The notes under the pieces were generated by a model. That model ran no database searches and was not told the origin of the DNA. It worked only from the letters and a program-made list of their open reading frames with translations. A DNA stretch of 20,063 nucleotides from Oxalobacter formigenes (GTDB lineage Bacteria > Pseudomonadota > Gammaproteobacteria > Burkholderiales > Burkholderiaceae_D), in NCBI GenBank assembly GCA_019424645.1, contig JAHYZB010000032.1, positions 12,463-32,525 on the forward strand, written 5' to 3'. This document shows, piece after piece, positions 13,461 to 20,063 of this stretch (the stretch's first letter is position 1; each line of letters starts with the position of its first letter). The position numbers and the translations under genes are program-made.

Positions 13461-13664
13461 TCACGGTTCCGATTTCTGGCGGGGATACCAGTGAACCGTT
13501 TGTCCGGATGGCGGCTTCGGGTGGCAGACGGAATCGCTGCCACACCCGCCGCAGCTTCCGCCACAGGATATGGATTGTCCGGCCCGCCATTTCCGGATCA
13601 TCCGGAAAATAATGTTTCCGACAATGGCCAGCAGTGCCAGACTGATGAGAATGGTGGCAATCAT
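13461..13664 (-). CDS. FeoB-associated Cys-rich membrane protein
   Basis: A 67-aa protein with an N-terminal membrane helix (ATILISLALLAIVGNIIF, about 3-20), a short basic stretch (RMIRKWRAG), then the Cys cluster SCGGSCGGCGSDSVCH and a polar tail. This is the layout of the small FeoB-associated Cys-rich family, found next to feoB in many bacteria and suspected to bind or hand over Fe2+; its function is not firmly shown. It starts one base after the feoB stop with AGGGAG upstream, so it is cotranscribed and probably coupled. It is the last gene of the operon and takes the position FeoC has in enterobacteria. Confidence 0.85.
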   Translation of the reverse strand: MIATILISLALLAIVGNIIFRMIRKWRAGQSISCGGSCGGCGSDSVCHPKPPSGQTVHWYPRQKSEP

Positions 13665-13665
13665 A

Positions 13666-15822
13666 TTATGCTCCCTGAGTTTTCGAAACCGTCATGGAAA
13701 GACGCTTCTTTTCCCTCGATGACCGGAAAAGCAGAACCAGCGCCGCCAGAACCAGTGCGATGGCAACCCCTGTCCAGAAACCGAAGACCCCGTTGAATAT
13801 CCAGTTACCGAGCTGGTACATGCATAAAGCCGTGCACCAAGCAAAGCCGGTCTGGTAAGCGATGGCAAAGAATGTCCATTTCGCGCTGTTCATTTCGCGG
13901 CGGATAGCACCGATGGCAGCAAAACAGGGCGCGCAAAGCAGATTGAAGACAAGGAAAGACCATGCGGCCAGAAGGCTGAAATGGGTGGCAAGTGTGCCCC
14001 AAATCTCCTGTCCGTCTTCGGCCACTTCCGCAAAGCCGAAGAGAATCCCGAATGTGCCGACGACGTTTTCCTTGGCGACCAGTCCGGTGATCGTGGCGAC
14101 AGCCGCTTTCCAGTCTCCCCAGCCCAGTGGTGCAAACAGCCAGGAAATGGCATTTCCCAACCCGGCAATCAGGCCGTCGTTCATGTCTTCAACCGGGCCG
14201 AAATGGCCGTTAGTGAAACCGTATTTGGAAACGAACCAGACAAAAATGGTGGACAACAGAATAATGGTGCCTGCCTTGCGCATGAACATCGAACCGCGTT
14301 CCCACATGCTCCGCAGGATATTGCCGATGGTCGGCCAGCGATAAGGTGGCAGTTCCATGACGAAGGGCGCGGGATCACCCGCAAAAAGCCGCGTCTTTTT
14401 CAGGATGATGCCGGAAATAATGATGGCGCCAATTCCCGTGAAGTATGCGGCAGGCGCAACCCACCATGCCCCGGCAAACAGGGCGCCCGAAAAAAGGGCG
14501 ATGATCGGCAGTTTTGCACTGCACGGGATGAAGGTCGTGGTGATGATGGTCATTTTCCGGTCACGCTCGTTTTCAATCGTGCGCGAGGACATGATACCCG
14601 GAACGCCACAACCCGTTCCGATCAGGATGGAAATGAATGATTTTCCGGAAAGGCCGAACCGGTGAAAGACCCTGTCCAGTATGAAAGCGATCCGGGCCAT
14701 GTATCCGCAATATTCCATAAATGCAAGAAAAGCGAAAAGAATCAGGATTTGAGGAACGAACCCGAGAACGGCACCGGTACCGGCAATAATGCCGTCCAGT
14801 ATCAGGTTCTGGAGCCAGTCGGCACAATCCACGGCAACGAGCCCTGCCCTGACAGTATCCGGAACGATTTTCCCGAACAGTTCATCATTCGTCCAGTCCG
14901 TTACAAGGCCACCCAATGACGTGACGGAAACATAATAGACAAACGACATGATGGCGGCAAAAATCGGCAAACCCAGAAAACGGTTGGTGACGATGGCATC
15001 GATTCTGTCCGAAACGGAGAGATGATTGCTGATATGACGGCAGCATTTCTCCATGAGGCCGCTGATCCAGTTGTAACGCTCGGTGGCAATGATGCTTTCG
15101 CAGTCATTGTCCATTTCCTCTTCGCAATTCCGTATATCCTGTTCCAGATGGCTACGCCATTCATCCGACAGGTTCAGCCGTTTTGCCGTCTCCCCGTCGC
15201 GTTCGAAGAGCCGGATGGCATATCCGCGCTGGACAGGTTCAGGCAAATCGTGCAAAACCGCTTCCTCGATATGGGCCAGTGCATGTTCTACACTCCCGGA
15301 AAAGCGATGTCGCGGAACCGGAACGGCATCCGGATTTTGTGCGCTTGCCAGCGCTTTCTCAATCGCCTCGGCCACTCCCGTTTCTTTCAGCGCCGAGATG
15401 CCTGTCACCTCGCAACCGAGTTCTTTCTCCAGCCGGTCGGTGTCGATGAGATCACCGCTTTTTGCGAGTACGTCCATCATGTTGATGGCGACGACCACCG
15501 GAATGCCCAGTTCCAGCAATTGCGTGGTGAGATACAGGTTCCGTTCGAGATTCGTGCCGTCCACGATATTCAGGATAACGTCCGGTTTTTCATCCAGCAG
15601 ATAATTTCGGGCTATGATTTCTTCCAGCGAGTAAGGCGACAGCGAATAAATGCCCGGCAGATCGGTGACCGTCACGTCCGGACGGTTTTTCAGGCGCCCT
15701 TCCTTCTTTTCCACAGTCACGCCCGGCCAGTTGCCGACTGACTGGCGTGCGCCGGTCAGGGCATTAAACAGGGTGGTCTTGCCCGCATTCGGGTTCCCGG
15801 CAAGTGCAATACGGATTGTCAT
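13666..15822 (-). CDS. feoB: Ferrous iron transporter FeoB
   Basis: Inner-membrane Fe2+ importer of 718 aa with an N-terminal G domain. GTPase motifs: G1 GNPNAGKT (9-16), G2 GVTVE (34-38), G3 DLPG (54-57), G4 NMMD (114-117), G5 SA (143-144). A helical GDI-like spacer follows, then the membrane part with the two Gate motifs, GCGVPGIMSSRTIENERDRK with its conserved Cys, and GLVAKENVVGTFG, as well as IPCSAKLP and CAPCFAAIGAIRREM. All hallmarks are intact. GGAA lies before the ATG. feoA is 64 bases upstream and the Cys-rich partner directly follows. Likely expressed under iron limitation from the Fur-controlled promoter ahead of the porin, since I see no Fur box nearer. Confidence 0.97.
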   Translation of the reverse strand: MTIRIALAGNPNAGKTTLFNALTGARQSVGNWPGVTVEKKEGRLKNRPDVTVTDLPGIYSLSPYSLEEIIARNYLLDEKPDVILNIVDGTNLERNLYLTTQLLELGIPVVVAINMMDVLAKSGDLIDTDRLEKELGCEVTGISALKETGVAEAIEKALASAQNPDAVPVPRHRFSGSVEHALAHIEEAVLHDLPEPVQRGYAIRLFERDGETAKRLNLSDEWRSHLEQDIRNCEEEMDNDCESIIATERYNWISGLMEKCCRHISNHLSVSDRIDAIVTNRFLGLPIFAAIMSFVYYVSVTSLGGLVTDWTNDELFGKIVPDTVRAGLVAVDCADWLQNLILDGIIAGTGAVLGFVPQILILFAFLAFMEYCGYMARIAFILDRVFHRFGLSGKSFISILIGTGCGVPGIMSSRTIENERDRKMTIITTTFIPCSAKLPIIALFSGALFAGAWWVAPAAYFTGIGAIIISGIILKKTRLFAGDPAPFVMELPPYRWPTIGNILRSMWERGSMFMRKAGTIILLSTIFVWFVSKYGFTNGHFGPVEDMNDGLIAGLGNAISWLFAPLGWGDWKAAVATITGLVAKENVVGTFGILFGFAEVAEDGQEIWGTLATHFSLLAAWSFLVFNLLCAPCFAAIGAIRREMNSAKWTFFAIAYQTGFAWCTALCMYQLGNWIFNGVFGFWTGVAIALVLAALVLLFRSSREKKRLSMTVSKTQGA

Positions 15823-15886
15823 AATAAATTCCAGATTTTCAGTTCATTGGCCAACAGCGCTTTTTTGCGTTCTGTCTGCCCGTTTT

Positions 15887-16108
15887 TCATTCGATTTCAA
15901 TCAGTTCCGCATCGGCTTTCCGGAACGACAGTTCCGAGTTCCGGACACGGACTTCAACGGGATCGCCCAATGGGGCGACTTTCATGACCGACAGGGCCGT
16001 CCCTTTCGTCATGCCCATGTCCAGCATGCGACGTCTGGTTGCGCCTTCACCATGTATTTTGCGAATGATGGCGACTTCGCCAATACGCACATCTTTTAAT
16101 GTTTTCAT
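15887..16108 (-). CDS. feoA: FeoA (ferrous iron transport protein A)
   Basis: A small cytoplasmic SH3-like protein needed for FeoB-mediated Fe2+ uptake. 73 aa, the usual family length. It shows RIGEVAIIRKIHGEGATRRRMLDMGMTKG near the start and the typical end DPVEVRVRNSELSFRKADAELIEIE. GGGAG precedes the ATG by about 8 bases, and the ATG overlaps the stop of the other FeoA-like gene (ATGA). Likely translated together with it as a pair. Confidence 0.93.
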   Translation of the reverse strand: MKTLKDVRIGEVAIIRKIHGEGATRRRMLDMGMTKGTALSVMKVAPLGDPVEVRVRNSELSFRKADAELIEIE

Positions 16109-16332
16109 TGCCTGATCTCCCTGATCATGATTTTTTCCGTCATTTCCTTGCCCAGTGCCACACGTGAGTTACGAATGCTCACAATGACGCTGCCATTCAT
16201 TTCAGTGATTACCGTTACCGGCTCGCCAGCGCAAAAGCCGAGGTTTTCAAGATAGCGCCTCGTTTCCTCGCGTCCGCCGATTTTGCCGATGATGCAGGTA
16301 CATCCCTTTCCCGCCATTCCCAAAGGCATCAT
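16105..16332 (-). CDS. FeoA-like protein, first of a tandem pair
   Basis: A second FeoA-domain protein, 75 aa. The start at 16332 follows an excellent AGGAGGAAGG site and matches normal FeoA length; an upstream in-frame ATG (16392) would add 20 residues lying partly in a hairpin. It contains IIGKIGGREETRRYLENLGFCAGEPVTVITEMNGSVIVSIRNSRVALGKEMTEKIMI, a recognisable SH3-like FeoA fold with the characteristic LENLGF turn. The N-terminal GMAGKGCTC adds two Cys. Tandem FeoA genes before feoB occur in many anaerobes; the two may form a heteromer or play distinct roles. Confidence 0.88.
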   Translation of the reverse strand: MMPLGMAGKGCTCIIGKIGGREETRRYLENLGFCAGEPVTVITEMNGSVIVSIRNSRVALGKEMTEKIMIREIRQ

Positions 16333-16364
16333 GAGCCTTCCTCCTTTCATTAAACCGGATACGG

Positions 16365-16400
16365 AACCGGCAACGACCATCCTGGTTTTCATTGCCGGTT
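16365..16400 (-). promoter_or_regulatory. Intercistronic hairpin between porin 2 and the feo genes
   Basis: Perfect 9-bp arms AACCGGCAA (16365-16373) and TTGCCGGTT (16392-16400) around an 18-nt loop, starting 10 bases after the porin stop. No T-run follows on the minus strand, so full termination is unlikely. An mRNA-stabilising or partially attenuating element that keeps porin expression above that of feoAB is plausible. Confidence 0.55.
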
Positions 16401-16410
16401 TTCCCCCATG

Positions 16411-17478
16411 TCAAAAGTTGTGAGTCATGCCGAACTGGACACCCGTAATGGATGTGTTGTCGGTTCCCATGTCGTTATTCAGACTGGCCACATAGCCGTT
16501 GTCGCTGTCCAGATAAGAAACGACCGCATAAAGCGACGTTCGTTTCGACAGGTCGTAGGTATAGCCAAGTGCATACTTGTTGGCGTTTCCATGGACAGTC
16601 CCGTCCACGGTTGCGCGGTTATAAGAGGCATTGACTGTACCTGCGCCCACCTTGTACTGAAGGCCGACCAGCCATGTTTTCTGTGTGACAGGTGAATCGA
16701 TGTCATCCAGATTCAGCACGGAAAGATCCTTCAGATGGCTCTTCTGGTAACCGAGCGAAAGACGGACAGGATCGAAATCCCATGCCCCGCCCAGATTCCA
16801 GACGTATGAACGGTCCGAATCGGCCTGCCGGCTGTAATTGCCGGTCAGAAAAAGCGGACCGTTTTCATACCTGAGCGAAACACCGAAACCGTCGTTGAAA
16901 ATATCCCGGCTGATTGTACGGTCATGATCGTCCGCCCCGAGCGTATACGTCAGCCCGAACCGGACGCCGGAAAAGACAGGACTGTCGTAGCGAACCGTAT
17001 TGGAAAGCTGTTCAGAACGCAGCAAACTGTACTTTGCCAGCGCCGAACCGGTCGACCCCTGCAAAAACGGATCAACTTCCGTATAATATTCAACGGACAT
17101 TTCATTTACCCGGCCCAAACGGAAAGCCCCCCAGTTTCCTTCAAGTCCAACATTGGCGGCACCTGTCCAGTCGATAGTCTGCCCCCGATTGCCTAACGCT
17201 CTTGAAATGGAATCATCAAGGCTGTATGTATCCTTGTTTGTTCCATTCGGTAACTGAAACTGTCTCTCGAGCTGGAAAGTGGCCCTTAACCCACTTCCCA
17301 GCTCTTCCGTCCCCCTGAAACCGATGACATTCGCGGCGTTTTCATCCATCCGCACATCGCTTCCCGATTCCTTGATGAAGCCCGTGTCAACAGTTCCGTA
17401 TATCGTGACATTTGTCTGCGCGTGAGCCATCCCCAGCGCAAAACCCATGCCTGCAAAAACAATGAGTTTTCGTTTCAT
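16411..17478 (-). CDS. Gram-negative porin copy 2, first gene of the feo unit
   Basis: Outer-membrane porin of 355 aa. Signal peptide 1-20 (MKRK, hydrophobic core, AHA cleavage); the mature protein begins QTNVTIYGTVDTGF and ends GVQFGMTHNF with terminal Phe. Across its length it parallels the porin at 3240-4319 (EELGSGLRATFQLERQFQLPNGTNK, SRALGNRGQTIDWTGAANVGLEG, GSALAKYSLLRSEQLSNTVRYDSP), differing mostly in segments likely to be surface loops. The Shine-Dalgarno is GGGA. A Fur box and a sigma70-like promoter lie just upstream, and the FeoA-like gene follows 78 bases after the stop with no other promoter visible. Inference: it supplies an outer-membrane path for Fe2+ during iron limitation. 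Confidence 0.93.
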   Translation of the reverse strand: MKRKLIVFAGMGFALGMAHAQTNVTIYGTVDTGFIKESGSDVRMDENAANVIGFRGTEELGSGLRATFQLERQFQLPNGTNKDTYSLDDSISRALGNRGQTIDWTGAANVGLEGNWGAFRLGRVNEMSVEYYTEVDPFLQGSTGSALAKYSLLRSEQLSNTVRYDSPVFSGVRFGLTYTLGADDHDRTISRDIFNDGFGVSLRYENGPLFLTGNYSRQADSDRSYVWNLGGAWDFDPVRLSLGYQKSHLKDLSVLNLDDIDSPVTQKTWLVGLQYKVGAGTVNASYNRATVDGTVHGNANKYALGYTYDLSKRTSLYAVVSYLDSDNGYVASLNNDMGTDNTSITGVQFGMTHNF

Positions 17479-17530
17479 TGGTAATCCCTGAATGAATTGT
17501 TAAAGATCGATATACCTGCAGGCGAGAAAT

Positions 17531-17574
17531 ATTATATATCTGTAAATGTTTTATGTAAATAAGAATCATTCTCA
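17531..17574 (-). promoter_or_regulatory. Fur-controlled promoter of the porin-feo unit
   Basis: On the minus strand TTTACA (-35, 17559-17554), a 17-bp spacer and a perfect TATAAT (17536-17531). Directly upstream, TAAGAATCATTCTCA (17560-17574) matches the 7-1-7 Fur consensus at 11 of 14 specified positions. A 14-bp perfect palindrome CTCATTTAAATGAG (17571-17584) overlaps it and may extend the operator. Confidence 0.72.
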
Positions 17575-17584
17575 TTTAAATGAG

Positions 17585-17813
17585 TATTGCCACAGGCTTG
17601 TCCATAAAATGAAAAACAGCTTGCAGCCATAAAAAAAGGCCAAAAAAAAAGCAGGATTCAATAATGAGATTTCATACATTTGAAAAAAGGTGAAGCGACA
17701 GGCAACATTTCTCAATCAGCCCTTCTATCCTACTGATAAATAACAATATCCCTGAACGGATAAACGATACGATCCTGAATATGAATCACTCAACTCTTGA
17801 AAGGATCCGGGTC
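17585..17813. other. Divergent intergenic region ahead of the pilus operon
   Basis: AT-rich spacer between the Fur-controlled promoter (leftward) and the pilus genes (rightward). I see no gene and no convincing sigma70 promoter on the plus strand, although the pilus promoter should lie here; TTGAAA near 17680 and GATAAATAA near 17736 are the only weak candidates. Confidence 0.3.
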
Positions 17814-18365
17814 ATGAAAATCAAATTCCTGAAGTCTTCCGCGCTGACGGGTGTTTTGGGTATGTTGGGTATATGCTGTGTGTCAATTCCGGCACAGGCC
17901 GTCAACGTAAATGGCGTCATCAATGCGACGATTACACTGGCAGGAGCCTGTTCAATCAACGGAAGTGCCCCGGTCGCCGGTGCGACATGGGGAACGCTTG
18001 ATTTCGGTTCCCAGTCAACCCTGTTCACGACGGCGACAGCTCAGGTCAATGGTTCCGGCTCATCACCGATTTCACTCCAGTGCGCCACCACGACCCCTCC
18101 TACCCTGATGATCCTGAGCGGAACCAATGACGCCAATGCGGATTCGGGCCATTCGCATGCCATGGCAAACGGTTCCAAATACGTTTCCTACGACATTTAT
18201 ACGGATGCCGGCTACAGCAGCAAAATCACCAACGGCACCGCATTTTTTACCAGTGCCAATAATGGAACGGCAGAATCCGTCAATATCTATGGACAGGCTT
18301 CGGGAGGCACCGGATTGTCCCCGGGAACTTATACAGACACCCTGACCGTCCAGCTGACTTACTGA
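17814..18365 (+). CDS. Spore coat U (SCPU) domain pilus subunit 1
   Basis: A secreted subunit of a Csu-like (archaic, SCPU-class) chaperone-usher pilus; 183 aa. The ATG at 17814 follows AAAGGA and gives a clean signal peptide (1-29, cleaved after AQA); an upstream ATG at 17781 would add 11 polar residues. The mature part has the family pattern: NATITLAGACSINGS with a Cys, WGTLDFGSQST, ISLQCATTT with the partner Cys, YVSYDIYTDAGYS, VNIYGQA and the end SPGTYTDTLTVQLTY, whose beta strand would be completed by donor-strand exchange. It is first in an operon with a second subunit, chaperone and usher. Role: surface adhesion or biofilm, by family. Confidence 0.9.
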   Translation: MKIKFLKSSALTGVLGMLGICCVSIPAQAVNVNGVINATITLAGACSINGSAPVAGATWGTLDFGSQSTLFTTATAQVNGSGSSPISLQCATTTPPTLMILSGTNDANADSGHSHAMANGSKYVSYDIYTDAGYSSKITNGTAFFTSANNGTAESVNIYGQASGGTGLSPGTYTDTLTVQLTY

Positions 18366-18381
18366 AAAGACCGGTGCAGAG

Positions 18382-18915
18382 ATGGAACGTGTGCGTGATT
18401 ATTCAGCGATATGCCTTGCCGCATGCCTGTTGCCGTTACCGGCACTCGGAGACTGCACACTGAGTTCCTCCCCTTCAGGATGTCCGTTTCAGGTGCAGGC
18501 GATCATCCAGAACGGGTGTCTGGTGTCGGGCAGTACAGGCACTCCTGTATTCGGCACCCTTAATTTCGGCACGCAATCCACACTCTCGATCCAGACGGTC
18601 AATGCCTCGCTGGTTGCCAACTCTTCTTACCAGTTGAATTGCACTCCCAATATGAGTCTCACGATGTCTCTCGATGGAGGCCAGAATTACAGCGGCGGCA
18701 GGCGGCTTGCCCGAACGGGTGGCGGCACACTGCTTTACCAATTGTATTCCGACGCGGCGTATCAGAACGCCATCGGGCTGAATCAGGCCGTGACGATCGC
18801 GAGCGTCGGGACAGGCAACAATATTACCCTGCCGATATACGGCAGGATGACCCTGCCGGGCAACGCCAGGCCGGGAACGTATACCGATACAGTCGTGGTC
18901 ACGCTGTCATGGTAA
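18382..18915 (+). CDS. Spore coat U (SCPU) domain pilus subunit 2
   Basis: A second SCPU-domain subunit of 177 aa with its own signal peptide (1-23, cleaved after ALG). FQVQAIIQNGCLVSGS, FGTLNFGTQSTLS, YQLNCTPN, LLYQLYSDAAYQ, LPIYGRMTLPGNARPGTYTDTVVVTLSW follow the same order as subunit 1. An extra CTLSSSPSGCPF near the mature N-terminus adds two Cys, so four remain in the mature protein. It starts 16 bases after subunit 1 with a modest AGAG site. Which of the two forms the shaft and which is minor cannot be told from sequence alone. Confidence 0.88.
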   Translation: MERVRDYSAICLAACLLPLPALGDCTLSSSPSGCPFQVQAIIQNGCLVSGSTGTPVFGTLNFGTQSTLSIQTVNASLVANSSYQLNCTPNMSLTMSLDGGQNYSGGRRLARTGGGTLLYQLYSDAAYQNAIGLNQAVTIASVGTGNNITLPIYGRMTLPGNARPGTYTDTVVVTLSW

Positions 18916-18933
18916 AGCCTTTTTATTTTTAAC

Positions 18934-18965
18934 CGGGATACAGATTGAAAAACATCCCGTTTTTT
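18934..18965 (+). terminator. Intrinsic terminator/attenuator within the pilus operon
   Basis: Arms CGGGAT (18934-18939) and ATCCCG (18954-18959), a 14-nt loop, then six T (18960-18965). It lies between the two subunit genes and the chaperone gene. Partial termination here would make subunits in excess over chaperone and usher. Confidence 0.6.
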
Positions 18966-18979
18966 CAGGATAGACGACC

Positions 18980-19789
18980 ATGATGCGACTGACAGACCCT
19001 GATGGTAAAAAGAAGCGTGTTGCCCTGCTCCTGATGCTTGTGGCTGCTTATTTCCTGACCGGGCTATTGCCCGCTGCGGCTGCCATATTGATCTGGCCGA
19101 CCAATGTTTTCATCGACAGCAGGGAAAAGGCGGCAGCGATGTGGCTGGAAAACCGGGGCAATACCCTGCAAACCTACCAGATGCGGGTTTATGCATGGTC
19201 GCACATCGGCGGCAAGGAAGAGCTGGCTGAACAGGATGACATCGTCGGCAGCCCTCCCATCATGCAAATCGAACCCGGCAAACGGCAACTGGTCCGGCTG
19301 ATACGGACCACTCCACCACCCCCCGGAAAAGAGCAGACTTACCGGGTCATTCTCGATGAGATTCCCTCTGTCGAGCCTGAAGCACCGCAGGTGGCCAATG
19401 GCGTCAAATTCCGTATGCGCTACTCTATTCCCGTTTTCGTTTTCGGCGAAGGTCTTTCCAGCCAGTCCATGCAGGGCAACGGGAAAACCGATGCGGACAA
19501 CGCCATTGTCGATAACTCCCTGTCCTGGCGCATCAAAAACGACCAGAAACAGAAAACACTCGAAGTCAGCAACAAAGGTCCGATACACGTCCACCTGAGA
19601 AACCTGACATTTGCGAAATCAGACGAAATGAAAACCGATCCGGGAGGAGCTGCCGGTTACATCCTGCCGGGCAAGACAATGAGTTGGCCCATAACGGCCA
19701 AAATGGGTTCCGGCAGCACGCTGCTGGGCATTATCAACGGCAAACAATTAGTCAGAATAAATGCCGCCAATATCGAAGAAGCCGATTAA
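18980..19789 (+). CDS. Periplasmic pilus assembly chaperone (PapD-like, SCPU class)
   Basis: Periplasmic immunoglobulin-fold chaperone of 269 aa that stabilises pilus subunits by donor-strand complementation and hands them to the usher. A long signal peptide (about 1-35, KKKR then a hydrophobic core, ending AAAA) precedes AILIWPTNVFIDSREKAAAMWLENRG, typical of CsuC-like chaperones. IEPGKRQLVRLIRTTPPPPGKEQTYRVILDEIP carries the conserved basic residue and the G1/F1 region that contacts subunit C-termini. The second domain runs from about 160 to the end. AGGA lies upstream of a double ATG. The usher begins just after. Confidence 0.92.
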   Translation: MMRLTDPDGKKKRVALLLMLVAAYFLTGLLPAAAAILIWPTNVFIDSREKAAAMWLENRGNTLQTYQMRVYAWSHIGGKEELAEQDDIVGSPPIMQIEPGKRQLVRLIRTTPPPPGKEQTYRVILDEIPSVEPEAPQVANGVKFRMRYSIPVFVFGEGLSSQSMQGNGKTDADNAIVDNSLSWRIKNDQKQKTLEVSNKGPIHVHLRNLTFAKSDEMKTDPGGAAGYILPGKTMSWPITAKMGSGSTLLGIINGKQLVRINAANIEEAD

Positions 19790-19907
19790 CAGGAGACAGT
19801 GCCAGTCAGCAAGAAAACCGGAAACCCGATATTGTGCAGTATCTGACGACGTTTCAGGCAAAACCGTTACTCGTACCCTCCTGTCCATTCTGATATCCCA
19901 TCTTTTA

Positions 19908-20063
19908 ATGATGGGCTTGCCGGCCACTTTGACTTCAAATGCCCATGCGGAAAATCTGGCCGCCCTTTCTTCCACCACAAAAAAACCGGACATGAACCTG
20001 TATCTGGAACTGGTCGCCAATGAACGGCCGACCGGCCATGTCGCTCCTGTCCACTACAGGAAC
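19908..20063 (+). CDS. Outer-membrane usher (FimD/CsuD-like), 3' end beyond window
   Basis: Start of a pilus usher gene cut by the window edge. The identifying stretch is MNLYLELVANERPTGHVAPVHYRN (19992-20063), which matches the N-terminal domain of SCPU-class ushers (LYLEL-N---TG---PV-YR). The reading frame is open from well before 19800 and encodes a signal-like segment, RTLLSILISHLLMMGLPATL then NAHAEN. The start is unclear: the in-frame ATG at 19908 (and 19911) has no ribosome site and cuts the signal peptide short. The good AGGAG at 19791 serves a GTG (19799) in another frame that stops at 19846. A frameshift is possible. The start given is the first in-frame ATG, not a firm choice. Confidence 0.7.
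   Translation, partial: MMGLPATLTSNAHAENLAALSSTTKKPDMNLYLELVANERPTGHVAPVHYRN

Noticed and set aside
3240..17478. The two porin genes as a recent duplication or mobile repeat
   Set aside because: They are similar in protein but diverged throughout in DNA, with no flanking repeats or transposase, so an old paralogous pair rather than a mobile repeat.

Overview
The window looks like chromosome of a Gram-negative betaproteobacterium, most likely Burkholderiales. The evidence is two outer-membrane porins of the Burkholderia/Neisseria type (signal peptide, 'IYGTVDTGF' start, terminal Phe), two lipobox lipoproteins, a chaperone-usher pilus of the spore-coat-U class, and Fur-type operators. Oxalobacteraceae (perhaps Oxalobacter) is my best guess from overall protein flavour, but it is not proven here. 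I see no tRNA, rRNA, CRISPR array, transposase or phage gene.

Layout. (1) 1-1784, plus strand: the 3' part of moeA (molybdenum cofactor), then nfo (endonuclease IV), closed by an intrinsic terminator shared with the convergent gene. (2) 1776-3044, minus: an orphan HipA-family kinase. (3) 3185-4420, minus: a porin with its own terminator and a Fur box over its promoter. (4) 4603-10197, minus: a magnesium block. An OmpR-type response regulator and a histidine kinase (overlapping ATGA) precede an MgtA-type Mg2+ P-type ATPase. Between kinase and ATPase lie four direct repeats at an exact 11-bp period, next to a promoter with a good -10 and a poor -35. Just past mgtA is a run of up to five very small ORFs, three of them predicted to encode membrane peptides; most have clear Shine-Dalgarno sequences. 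(5) 10276-12943, minus: a small hypothetical protein and two tandem paralogous DUF3829/YiiG-like lipoproteins. (6) 13342-17574, minus: a ferrous-iron block reading porin, feoA-like, feoA, feoB, Cys-rich FeoB-associated protein, with a Fur box and sigma70-like promoter in front of the porin and a strong hairpin at the end. (7) 17814-20063, plus: a chaperone-usher pilus operon (two SCPU subunits, a PapD-like chaperone, the start of the usher) with an intrinsic terminator-like hairpin after the subunit genes.

How they fit together. Two metal modules are visible. In one, a two-component system probably activates mgtA and the trailing micro-ORFs, which recall by position the MgtS/MgtR small proteins that tune Mg2+ transport in enterobacteria. 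In the other, Fur probably represses a transcription unit that begins with a porin and continues into FeoAB, suggesting a dedicated outer-membrane route for Fe2+. The second porin, by the Mg2+ block, has an equivalent Fur box. The most promising undescribed element is the micro-ORF cascade at 4603-5044; the Fur-controlled porin-feo unit is second.
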